Shown here: positions 15,741-22,462 of the stretch, piece after piece
How the letters are laid out: each line of letters starts with the position of its first letter
How positions within the stretch are numbered: the first letter of the stretch is position 1
Source: an uncultured Bacilli bacterium
GTDB taxonomy: Bacteria; Bacillota_I; Bacilli_A; RF39; UBA660
Length of the DNA: 33,943 nucleotides
NCBI GenBank assembly: GCA_944359065.1
Contig: CALVSP010000008.1
Span: 1-33,943 of the forward strand
Direction of reading: 5' to 3'
Translations under genes and position numbers: made by a program
Notes under the pieces: generated by a model
Told to the model about the DNA's origin: nothing
What the model saw: only the letters and a program-made list of their open reading frames with translations
Databases searched by the model: none

Positions 15741-17807
15741 ATGAGTAAAGTAATTCATATAAGTGAATCTGATGTTAATTTAAAACATAAATTAATTAAT
15801 ATATTTTTACAAAATCAAGAATCAATTGTAGCTTTAGATAATGAGCAATTCATAACTTACGATTCTTTTTTAAATAATATTCGTAATGGCAGTGATTTAA
15901 AAATTACATTTGATGAATTGACTATATATACAAAAGAAAAAAATGATAAAGATAATAGTGATTGGAAGAATACATCAATTGATTTAACTAGGTGGAAATG
16001 TTTATATGCTAATAATGATAAAATTATTAATTATTTAAGAAGCAGAAAACCGAAAAAAGTTTTTGTTAGGGGTGGATTATCACAAGAATTATTTAATTAC
16101 ATAAATGTTTATGGTAATGAATTCTCTACTTCTATTATTCCTATTGATTATGATAATTATTTAAGTTCTCTTTTAGAAGAAAATTCATTATTAATAGATA
16201 CAGATTTATTTTCAATGGATTTAAAACAAGAGATAAATAGACATTGTAGACTTGATAAAGAATTATCTTCTAGTATATTAAATATAAATGAATTATGTAA
16301 TGAATCAGAAATATATTATTTTGTTAATAGTTTTTTAAAAGATAAATCTTTTGAAACTTATGTGTTTGAATTTCCAGATAATGACCAGTTCACAGAATTG
16401 ACATTCACAGAACAGTTGAGAATGAAAGCCAAAGTTAATTATATATATTACCTTAGTAATTGTATGAATGATCCTGAAATAAGAAATTTAGTAGAAATAG
16501 TTATGGGTGATTTATTTACTGAAGATTATATAGACAAGAAGAATTTATCTCCCGGAACTATATTAAAAAATGGTATTTGTAGATTGGCAGATTCTAATAA
16601 TGATTTTTGTAAAAGTATTAATGGAATTAGATATACTACAGATAAAATTTATGATTATGCATTTGATATTAATATATTTGGTCCTTGTATGGTATATGGT
16701 GCTTTAGTAGATGATAAACATACTATAGCAAGTTATTTACAGAGAAAAGTTAATATTGATAATATGGATTATTCAGTTAATAATTACGGCTTAAGAGCCA
16801 TGGAATTACCTGAACAAATAAGGATTGCTGACAATGTAAATATAAAAAATGGTGATAAAATGATTTTTATTATTTCAACAGAAGAAAAACAAAAACTTGC
16901 TAAATTAGGTTTTACTGATGTAGAAACTTTATTGCCTATTTTTAATAATAGTACTTTACACAATTATTTTTTTGATAAACCAGCGCATTGTAATCATGTT
17001 GCAAATGGATATATTGCTGATTATATATATGATAAGATTAAAAAGAACTTATTAGCGATTAATCCTCAAAATAAAGAAAGTGCAATCCTTATAAAAAGAA
17101 ATCAAAAAAGAAATGTATTTTCAAATAATAAATTTATTGATGAATATTTGTCTATGTTAAAAAGCTTAGATATACCAGATGGTCCAAATGGTGCAATATT
17201 AATGAATTGTAATCCATTTACTTATGGACATTATAATTTAATAAAATATGCTTCTGAACAAGTAGAAAAATTATTTGTTATAGTAGTTCAAGATGATAAA
17301 TCTGTATTTAAGTTTAATGATAGATTTAAAATGGTACAGAATGGTTGCAAAGATTTTTCTAATGTTATAGTTATTCCAAGTGGAAAAATATTTGGTTCAT
17401 CAATGATTTTTCCAGAGTACTTTAATAGAGAAGAAAAAACTGATGTTACTATAGATGTATCACTAGATAGAGAAATATTTACTGATTATATAGCCCCTAT
17501 ATTAAATGTTAAAAAGAGATTTATTGGAGAAGAAAAAAATGATATTATTACTGCATCATATAATAGAGAATTAAAAAAAAATTTACCTTTATATGGTATT
17601 GAAGTTATTGAGATACCTAGATTTACTGATCAAAATGGTCAAGCCATTAGTGCAAAAGTTGTAAGAAATGCTCTAGAAAATAATGATTGGGATACAATTT
17701 ATCAATTAGTTCCACCAACTACAATAAATGTGTTACAAAATTATAGTAATGATATCAGAGAAGGTAAAGTTAAAGAAAAAAAACTTCAAAAAAATATTTT
17801 TGATTAA
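15741..17807 (+). CDS. Large protein with C-terminal citrate-lyase-ligase-like nucleotidyltransferase domain
   Basis: In this 688-residue protein, residues ~480-680 resemble the C-terminal domain of [citrate lyase] ligase CitC: A-I-L-M-N-C-N-P-F-T-Y-G-H-Y-N-L-I carries the (H/T)xGH nucleotide-binding motif, followed by V-V-Q-D-D and R-F-K-M-V. CitC transfers acetyl to the lyase cofactor through acetyl-AMP. Residues ~280-390 (F-G-P-C-M-V-Y-G…V-N-N-Y-G-L-R) recall SGNH-like folds, with low certainty. The N-terminal 250 residues are unrecognised. No citrate lyase genes are nearby, so another acyl or nucleotidyl acceptor is likely. The ATG at 15741 is 9 nt after AGGGGGG; the ATG at 15735 is too close to it. 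Confidence 0.65.
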   Translation: MSKVIHISESDVNLKHKLINIFLQNQESIVALDNEQFITYDSFLNNIRNGSDLKITFDELTIYTKEKNDKDNSDWKNTSIDLTRWKCLYANNDKIINYLRSRKPKKVFVRGGLSQELFNYINVYGNEFSTSIIPIDYDNYLSSLLEENSLLIDTDLFSMDLKQEINRHCRLDKELSSSILNINELCNESEIYYFVNSFLKDKSFETYVFEFPDNDQFTELTFTEQLRMKAKVNYIYYLSNCMNDPEIRNLVEIVMGDLFTEDYIDKKNLSPGTILKNGICRLADSNNDFCKSINGIRYTTDKIYDYAFDINIFGPCMVYGALVDDKHTIASYLQRKVNIDNMDYSVNNYGLRAMELPEQIRIADNVNIKNGDKMIFIISTEEKQKLAKLGFTDVETLLPIFNNSTLHNYFFDKPAHCNHVANGYIADYIYDKIKKNLLAINPQNKESAILIKRNQKRNVFSNNKFIDEYLSMLKSLDIPDGPNGAILMNCNPFTYGHYNLIKYASEQVEKLFVIVVQDDKSVFKFNDRFKMVQNGCKDFSNVIVIPSGKIFGSSMIFPEYFNREEKTDVTIDVSLDREIFTDYIAPILNVKKRFIGEEKNDIITASYNRELKKNLPLYGIEVIEIPRFTDQNGQAISAKVVRNALENNDWDTIYQLVPPTTINVLQNYSNDIREGKVKEKKLQKNIFD

Positions 17808-17820
17808 ACTATAAATAGTA

Positions 17821-17849
17821 TACCAAAAGAATATTGAACTAATTTGGTA
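17821..17849. repeat. Inverted repeat TACCAAA/TTTGGTA after the large cargo gene
   Basis: The seven-base arms at 17821-17827 and 17843-17849 are exact complements with a 15-base loop. The same TACCAAA string recurs in the direct repeats at the right end of the element (19774-19780 and 19805-19811), so it may be a binding site rather than a terminator. Confidence 0.45.
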
Positions 17850-17860
17850 AGTTAGAATAA

Positions 17861-17889
17861 AAAGAGTCTAAATTTTTAGATTCTTTTTT
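17861..17889 (+). terminator. Rho-independent terminator of the cargo operon
   Basis: AAAGAGTCTAAA pairs with TTTAGATTCTTT (one G·U pair) across a two-base gap, and a T run follows. It isolates the cargo from the recombinase unit. Confidence 0.75.
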
Positions 17890-17937
17890 TGCATATTTTT
17901 TTTATTATAAAATAAGTTTTATCGAGGGGAAAATAAT

Positions 17938-18054
17938 ATGGTAAACAAACTTAAAGATGATTTGCATTTTAATATTGAATATAATTTTAATGAAGAAGGT
18001 AAAAATTTAATTGAAATAATTGAAGAATTATTTTTATTAAATATAAAAAATTGA
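17938..18054 (+). CDS. Small acidic protein upstream of recombinase 2
   Basis: A 38-residue frame with a good GAGGGG site ahead of ATG. The sequence is acidic in the second half (N-E-E-G-K-N-L-I-E-I-I-E-E-L-F) and looks like one amphipathic helix. It ends about 60 nt before the promoter and repeats that precede recombinase 2, and it follows the cargo terminator directly. Position suggests a role in integrase control or excision, but no family is recognised. It may also be non-functional. Confidence 0.5.
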   Translation: MVNKLKDDLHFNIEYNFNEEGKNLIEIIEELFLLNIKN

Positions 18055-18075
18055 AATTTATAAAATAAGCTAGAA

Positions 18076-18175
18076 AGTTATGAGATTTTGGCAAAAGAAA
18101 TATTAAAAGGATGGTATAATTTATATAGCACAGAACTCTCATAACTAAACGAAGGAGGATAGAAGAGTTATGAGA
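18076..18175. repeat. Three copies of a 10-base element around the recombinase 2 promoter and start codon
   Basis: AGTTATGAGA stands at 18076-18085 and again at 18166-18175, where it contains the ATG start codon (18170-18172). Its exact reverse complement TCTCATAACT is at 18137-18146. The second and third copies can pair in the mRNA as a 10-bp stem, with GAAGGAGG in the 19-nt loop and the start codon in the stem. The first and second copies flank the promoter, as paired operators would. Confidence 0.75.
18112..18120 (+). promoter_or_regulatory. Extended -10 promoter of recombinase 2 (TGGTATAAT)
   Basis: TATAAT at 18115-18120 with TG one base before. TTGGCA at 18088-18093 is a possible -35, but the 21-base spacing is too long, so the promoter probably relies on its TG. 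It lies between the first two copies of the 10-base repeat. Confidence 0.6.
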
Positions 18176-19753
18176 AAATATAAGTGTGGAAGATATTTAA
18201 GATTATCAAAAGAAGATGAATTAAAAAAAGATGAAAGTTCATCAATTGCTAGTCAAAGAATGATTATAGAATCTTTTGCTAAATTTCAAGGTTTGGAAGT
18301 TATAAAAGAATATATCGATGATGGTTTTTCAGGAGGAAACTTTGATAGACCTGGATTTAAAGAAATGATAAAAGACATAGAAGATGGTGTCATAAATTGT
18401 GTAATAACAAAAGATTTATCTCGTTTAGGTCGTGAACTATATCAAACAGGTAGATATATAGAAGAATATTTTATTGATAACAATATTAGGTATATTGCAA
18501 TTAATGATGGGTATGATTCTCTAGAGGGAGATAATATGTTGTCTATGCGTTTAACATTTAATGATTTTACATTAAGAGATGTATCAAAAAAGGTTAAATC
18601 TTCTCTTACTGCAAAACAAAAAAATGGAGAGTATATAGGAACTTATCCTAAATATGGATATTTAAAAGATCCTGTTGACCATCATAAATTAATAATTGAT
18701 CCTGTTGCATCACTTGTGGTTAAAAGAATGTTTGAAATGGCATCTCAAGGAAATAGCTGTTATAAAATAGCATCAGTACTAACTGAAGAAAAAATACCAA
18801 TTCCAATAGTCTATAAGAAAGAATCTAGAGGAGCTTTAATTACGGATAATGATGGATTTGGAATATGGCGTCCGCAAACAGTTAGAGATATATTAACAAG
18901 TGAAATGTATATAGGAAATATGGTACAAAATACTTATAATAAGGTAAGATATAATTCAAAAAGAATAAGGGCTACAAAAAAAGAAGAATATATAATTGTA
19001 GAAGGAACGCATGAACCCATTATTGATAAGGAAACATTTGAACTTGTTGGTAAATTAATTTCTTCAAAAAGTTTGCGAAAGCAAAGAGAACAAAAAGAAA
19101 AATATTTGTTTACGGGTTTATTAAAATGTAAAGAATGTGGTCATAATATAAGTATTTTGAAGAAAAAATGTAAAAAAAGTAATTCACATTATACTCAATG
19201 TAATGAGTATAGTAAAAAAGGAAAATATGGTGTTTGTAAAATCCATCGTGTAAATTATAATTTATTAGAGGAAGATTTAATTAAAATAATTAATGAAATA
19301 TGTGATTCTTATTTGAAAGAATATAATAATAAAAAACTTACTTATGATGCTAATAAATTATTAGAATCAGAGATAACAAAAATTCAAAAACAAATTGATA
19401 TTTTAACTAAAGAAATAAGTAAATATGATACTTTGATCGAGCAAATTTATATTGATAAAGTAGGTAATAAAATACCAGAAAAAACTTTTGATAGTTTGTT
19501 AAATAATTATAATGAAAAATTAGAAATATCTTCTGCCAAGAAAAAAGAGTTGTTAGAACAAAAAGAAAAAGTTGAGTCAACAATTAAGAGATTTGATTTT
19601 GAAAGTTGTAAAACTGCAGTAAGATCATTTCTTAAAACTAAAAAACCAAGTAGAGAATTGATAGTTAATTTAGTAGAAAAAGTAGAAATTGATAATGATA
19701 ATAATATTAAATTGTACTTTAAGTTTCCAGAATTAACATCATATTTAAGGTGA
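18170..19753 (+). CDS. Large serine recombinase, TndX-type (integrase of element 2)
   Basis: This 527-residue protein opens with the TndX-like Y-L-R-L-S-K-E-D (nucleophile Ser13), then S-S-S-I-A-S-Q-R, D-D-G-F-S-G, and V-I-T-K-D-L-S-R-L-G-R-E. A recombinase domain spans about 150-270. A zinc ribbon (K-C-K-E-C-G-H…C-N-E-Y…C-K-I-H, about 320-365) and a coiled coil (about 390-470) follow. It belongs to a different branch from the element 1 enzyme, so the two insertions are independent. It stops 70 nt before the right junction, so its C-terminus is element-encoded. GAAGGAGG precedes the ATG, which lies within a 10-base repeat that can form a hairpin. Confidence 0.93.
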   Translation: MRKYKCGRYLRLSKEDELKKDESSSIASQRMIIESFAKFQGLEVIKEYIDDGFSGGNFDRPGFKEMIKDIEDGVINCVITKDLSRLGRELYQTGRYIEEYFIDNNIRYIAINDGYDSLEGDNMLSMRLTFNDFTLRDVSKKVKSSLTAKQKNGEYIGTYPKYGYLKDPVDHHKLIIDPVASLVVKRMFEMASQGNSCYKIASVLTEEKIPIPIVYKKESRGALITDNDGFGIWRPQTVRDILTSEMYIGNMVQNTYNKVRYNSKRIRATKKEEYIIVEGTHEPIIDKETFELVGKLISSKSLRKQREQKEKYLFTGLLKCKECGHNISILKKKCKKSNSHYTQCNEYSKKGKYGVCKIHRVNYNLLEEDLIKIINEICDSYLKEYNNKKLTYDANKLLESEITKIQKQIDILTKEISKYDTLIEQIYIDKVGNKIPEKTFDSLLNNYNEKLEISSAKKKELLEQKEKVESTIKRFDFESCKTAVRSFLKTKKPSRELIVNLVEKVEIDNDNNIKLYFKFPELTSYLR

Positions 19754-19770
19754 TTTTTTTTAAAACTTTT

Positions 19771-19821
19771 GTTTACCAAAAAACTTGCAACCATCTTTTT
19801 AGTTTACCAAAAAACTTGTAA
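19771..19821 (+). repeat. Two 20-base direct repeats in the right arm of element 2
   Basis: GTTTACCAAAAAACTTGCAA (19771-19790) and a second copy differing by one base (TTGTAA at its end; 19802-19821) lie 31 bases apart. The second copy runs straight into the attR core. Roughly three helical turns of spacing suits binding of one protein on one face of the DNA, such as recombinase accessory sites. Confidence 0.8.
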
Positions 19822-19834
19822 GGGGTGTTACACT
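19814..19834 (+). other. attR of element 2
   Basis: Element sequence CTTGTAAGG meets SEDS sequence GGTGTTACACTACC; GGGG at 19822-19825 matches the left junction. The rebuilt attP has arms CTTGTAAG and GGTATGCAAG around GG, sharing CTTG(T/C)A as an imperfect inverted repeat. Confidence 0.85.
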
Positions 19835-19916
19835 ACCTTTTTTATCTTATGGTGGATCTAGTTTATTAATAACTTTGTGTAGTATTGGTATTGTATTAAA
19901 TATTAGTAGAAAATAA
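19825..19916 (+). pseudogene. ftsW: SEDS (ftsW/spoVE) 3' fragment
   Basis: It encodes the last 29 residues of the SEDS protein beginning [12 protein letters not shown], the most conserved motif of FtsW/RodA/SpoVE, then the last helix and S-R-K. There is no start codon. It continues codon 329 of the 5' part (7761-8745) exactly in frame. Its stop region is duplicated in tandem (19902-19935). Confidence 0.95.
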
Positions 19917-19935
19917 CTATTAGTAGAAAATAACT
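19902..19935 (+). repeat. 17-base tandem duplication over the SEDS stop codon
   Basis: ATTAGTAGAAAATAACT occurs twice in a row (19902-19918 and 19919-19935). The first copy encodes the last SEDS residues and stop; the second is non-coding. It looks like a recent slippage event. Confidence 0.85.
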
Positions 19936-19940
19936 GATTA

Positions 19941-19951
19941 TGTGTTATAAT
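19941..19951 (+). promoter_or_regulatory. Extended -10 promoter before the inositol-phosphatase-family gene
   Basis: TGTGTTATAAT with TATAAT at 19946-19951, 20 nt before the start codon and AGGAGAT site. Confidence 0.55.
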
Positions 19952-19970
19952 TAAATTAGGAGATAGATTT

Positions 19971-20753
19971 ATGAAAGAGTATTTAGATTTTGCTAAGAAT
20001 ATCGCATTATATGCAGGTGAGGTAATGAAACATTACTATAATAATTTTACAATTTCTTATAAAGAAGATAAAACGGTTGTTACTATCGTTGATAAAAAAA
20101 TCAATAGTTATTTAATTGAACAGGTAAAACAAAAATATAAAAATCATTCTGTAAATGGGGAAGAAGAAAGTTATAATAATAATAGTGAGTATGTATGGGT
20201 TTGTGATCCATTAGATGGAACGGGAATGTATGTTGATCATATACCAGTGTTTGTTTTTTCTTTAGCTTTAGTGCATAATGGTAATCCTATTGTTGGTGTT
20301 ATTTATGATGTTACCGAAGATAAAATGTATTATGCAATAAAAGGACATGGTGCTTATTGTAATGATATTAAAATAAGTGTTAATGATAAAAAATTGGGTG
20401 AGTTAGGTTATAGAACGAATATAGAAATATTTGAAAATAACATTATCGATGAAGTAGCATTAATAAATGAATTAAAAAAATATTCAAAAATTTCGTCGAT
20501 TGGAAGTGTTGCTAGAAGTAGTATGGCAATAGCAAGTGGATATTTTTCTTGTGACATATTTCCTGGAACAAATCACGGAAATTGTGATATTGCAGCATCC
20601 TATCTTATCGTTACTGAAGCTGGTGGTAAAGTAACAGATTTATATGGTAATGAACAAAGATATGATTCGGATATTAATGGTGCTATTATAACAAATGGTA
20701 TATCTTATGAGGATATATTTAAAATAATAAAAAAATACACAATTAAACAGTAA
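19971..20753 (+). CDS. Inositol monophosphatase family protein
   Basis: This 260-residue protein has the Li+-sensitive Mg2+-phosphatase motifs: V-N-G-E-E-E near 61-66 (metal-binding Glu), C-D-P-L-D-G-T at 78-84, and N-C-D-I-A-A-S-Y-L-I-V-T-E-A-G-G near 203-218, where the Asp and the GG segment complete the site. The spacing D-P-L-D-G-T-G-M-Y differs from the usual D-P-(I/L)-D-G-T-x-N-(F/Y). Family members hydrolyse inositol-1-phosphate, PAP/3'-phosphoadenosine compounds (CysQ) or fructose-1,6-bisphosphate; the substrate here is undetermined. Cytosolic. AGGAGAT precedes ATG. Confidence 0.88.
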   Translation: MKEYLDFAKNIALYAGEVMKHYYNNFTISYKEDKTVVTIVDKKINSYLIEQVKQKYKNHSVNGEEESYNNNSEYVWVCDPLDGTGMYVDHIPVFVFSLALVHNGNPIVGVIYDVTEDKMYYAIKGHGAYCNDIKISVNDKKLGELGYRTNIEIFENNIIDEVALINELKKYSKISSIGSVARSSMAIASGYFSCDIFPGTNHGNCDIAASYLIVTEAGGKVTDLYGNEQRYDSDINGAIITNGISYEDIFKIIKKYTIKQ

Positions 20754-20769
20754 ATTATTTTTTAATAAT

Positions 20770-20778
20770 TGTTATAAT
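20770..20778 (+). promoter_or_regulatory. Extended -10 promoter before the GH13 gene
   Basis: TGTTATAAT, with TATAAT at 20773-20778, 20 nt upstream of the GH13 start. Confidence 0.5.
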
Positions 20779-20798
20779 ATAGTAAAGAGGTATGTTGT

Positions 20799-21710
20799 AT
20801 GAGAATTTTACATTGTTACAATTGGAAATTAAATGATATAATTCCTATTTTAGAAAAAGTAAAAGAACAGGGATTTGATGCAATTCAAATAAACCCTATT
20901 CAACCTTTAAAAGAAGATGGATTGAAAGAATGGTGGATGTCGTATCAACCCATAGGTTTTAGTATTGGTAATTATTTTGGGACAAAAGAGGATTTGGTAA
21001 AATTATGTGCTGAAGCTTCAAAATATGATATAAAAATATTTGCTGATGTTGTTATAAATCATATGGGAGCAGCAATCGATGATAATTTTAAACCTCATCC
21101 TAAGGTTGATCCTAGATTACAAAAGAAAGAATATTGGAAAAACAAAGTAAAAGTTAAGGATTGGAAAAATAGGCAAGATGTTATTCATAATTGTATTGAT
21201 TTGCCTGGATTAAATGTATATCATAAAGATGTTGAAGATATGATAGTAGTTTTTTTAAATGAATTAGTAGATTGTGGGATAATGGGATTTAGATTTGATG
21301 CTGCAAAATCAATTGGATTACCAAGTGAAGGATATCGCTTTTGGCCAAATATAATTTATCGTTTAAAAAAATATGGATTATTTTTATATGGTGAAGTTAT
21401 ATTTGAAGAAGATATAAAAATTCGTGATGAATATTCTATGTACATGCATTTATTAGGTAACTATGATTGTACTAATAAAAACCAAATGGTTAAATATATT
21501 GAAAACCATGATACTTTTTTAAGTGATGACAAATTAGGATATAGTAAAAATTGGCCTAGTAAATTAATAGTTGATGAATATTGTAATTTAATAAAATATT
21601 ATGAAAATACATTATTTTATGTAAGACCGTTTGACGACTCATGGCAAAGTGAAAAAATAAAGAAATCTCAAATTAAAGAAAAAAGTAAAATTATGTCATT
21701 AAAAAAATAA
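20799..21710 (+). CDS. Alpha-amylase family (GH13) protein, short form
   Basis: The four conserved GH13 regions are present: D-V-V-I-N-H (83-88), G-F-R-F-D-A-A-K-S (163-171, nucleophile Asp167), Y-G-E-V (acid Glu199) and E-N-H-D (235-238). The catalytic triad is therefore complete. At 303 residues it is shorter than ordinary alpha-amylases (about 450 or more): it starts directly at the first barrel strand, with no signal peptide, and seems to lack the C-terminal beta-sandwich domain. It is thus intracellular and may act on internal glycogen or maltodextrin. AAAGAGG precedes the ATG. It has its own promoter. Confidence 0.85.
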   Translation: MRILHCYNWKLNDIIPILEKVKEQGFDAIQINPIQPLKEDGLKEWWMSYQPIGFSIGNYFGTKEDLVKLCAEASKYDIKIFADVVINHMGAAIDDNFKPHPKVDPRLQKKEYWKNKVKVKDWKNRQDVIHNCIDLPGLNVYHKDVEDMIVVFLNELVDCGIMGFRFDAAKSIGLPSEGYRFWPNIIYRLKKYGLFLYGEVIFEEDIKIRDEYSMYMHLLGNYDCTNKNQMVKYIENHDTFLSDDKLGYSKNWPSKLIVDEYCNLIKYYENTLFYVRPFDDSWQSEKIKKSQIKEKSKIMSLKK

Positions 21711-21728
21711 TCTATTTTTCTTTTTTTA

Positions 21729-21737
21729 TGTTAAAAT
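21729..21737 (+). promoter_or_regulatory. Extended -10 promoter before gmk
   Basis: TGTTAAAAT with the -10 hexamer at 21732-21737, just after the GH13 gene. Confidence 0.45.
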
Positions 21738-21759
21738 ATTAATAAAAAGAGGAGATATT

Positions 21760-22434
21760 ATGATAAAAACAAAAAAACAAGGTTTATTAATTGTTATTTC
21801 TGCTCCATCAGGTGCTGGTAAAGGAACAATTATTAATGAGTTATTAGGTAAAGATAATAATTTATGGTTATCCATTTCAGCTACAAGTCGTCCTAAACGA
21901 ACTAATGATATTGAAGGTGTAACTTATTATTTTTATGATAAAGAAGAATTTGAAAATAAAATTAAAGAAAACTATTTTTTAGAATATGCATCATATGCCG
22001 GTAATTATTATGGAACTCCTAAAAAATATATTCAAGAACATTTAGATAATGGACAAGATGTAATATTAGAAATCGAAATACAAGGGGCAATGCAAGTAAA
22101 AAAATTAATTCCAGAGGCTTTGTTTATTTTTATAATGCCGCCTTCTTTAAAAGAACTTAAAAAAAGATTAATTGGAAGAGGAACAGATACTAAAGAAACA
22201 ATACTAGAACGCTTTAAAATAGCTTATCAAGAAATGAATGAAGTAACAAAGTATAATTATGTTGTGATAAACGATGATATTTTAGAAGCTACAGATAAAA
22301 TTTTAGCTATTATTAAATCTGAAAAATGTCGTGTTGATAGAATTGAAGAAGTATTTTTAAATAATGAAGAAGAATATATGCATGAAATGCTAGTTGATAA
22401 AGATTTTGATAATTCTCCTTTAGAAATAGAATAA
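21760..22434 (+). CDS. gmk: Guanylate kinase
   Basis: Guanylate kinase phosphorylates GMP to GDP with ATP. The 224-residue protein has Walker A A-P-S-G-A-G-K-G-T (15-23), S-A-T-S-R-P-K-R and G-V-T-Y-Y-F in the GMP-binding part, and I-L-E-I-E-I-Q-G-A-M-Q-V, R-L-I-G-R-G-T-D in the LID. The C-terminus is about 20 residues longer than in E. coli Gmk. AGAGGAG precedes the ATG. In many Bacillota gmk is followed by rpoZ; here a terminator and a convergent collagen-like gene follow instead. Confidence 0.96.
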   Translation: MIKTKKQGLLIVISAPSGAGKGTIINELLGKDNNLWLSISATSRPKRTNDIEGVTYYFYDKEEFENKIKENYFLEYASYAGNYYGTPKKYIQEHLDNGQDVILEIEIQGAMQVKKLIPEALFIFIMPPSLKELKKRLIGRGTDTKETILERFKIAYQEMNEVTKYNYVVINDDILEATDKILAIIKSEKCRVDRIEEVFLNNEEEYMHEMLVDKDFDNSPLEIE

Positions 22435-22462
22435 AAAAATATGGGAAACCATATTTTTTTTT
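22434..22462. terminator. Bidirectional terminator between gmk and the collagen-like gene
   Basis: AAAAAATATGG and CCATATTTTTT flank a GAAA tetraloop, with T runs in both directions. It serves both convergent genes and overlaps the collagen gene stop. Confidence 0.85.

Larger units (their letters stand above)
8746..19824 (+). mobile_element. Integrative element 2 (about 11.08 kb) inserted in the SEDS gene
   Basis: The ends are defined by the split SEDS gene: 7761-8745 plus 19825-19916 gives an unbroken 358-codon frame. The crossover may be shifted by a base within the GGGG run, but the length is unchanged. The element encodes one TndX-type serine recombinase next to its right end, a small frame before it, and eight cargo proteins. 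No relaxase, replication protein, capsid, terminase or holin is visible, so it is neither a complete phage nor a complete conjugative element. It may be a cargo-carrying integrative element mobilised in other ways, or fixed in place. Confidence 0.9.

Noticed and set aside
8746-19824. Prophage or conjugative transposon
   Set aside because: No capsid, terminase, tail, lysis, relaxase or coupling-protein gene is visible; only an integrase and enzyme-like cargo.
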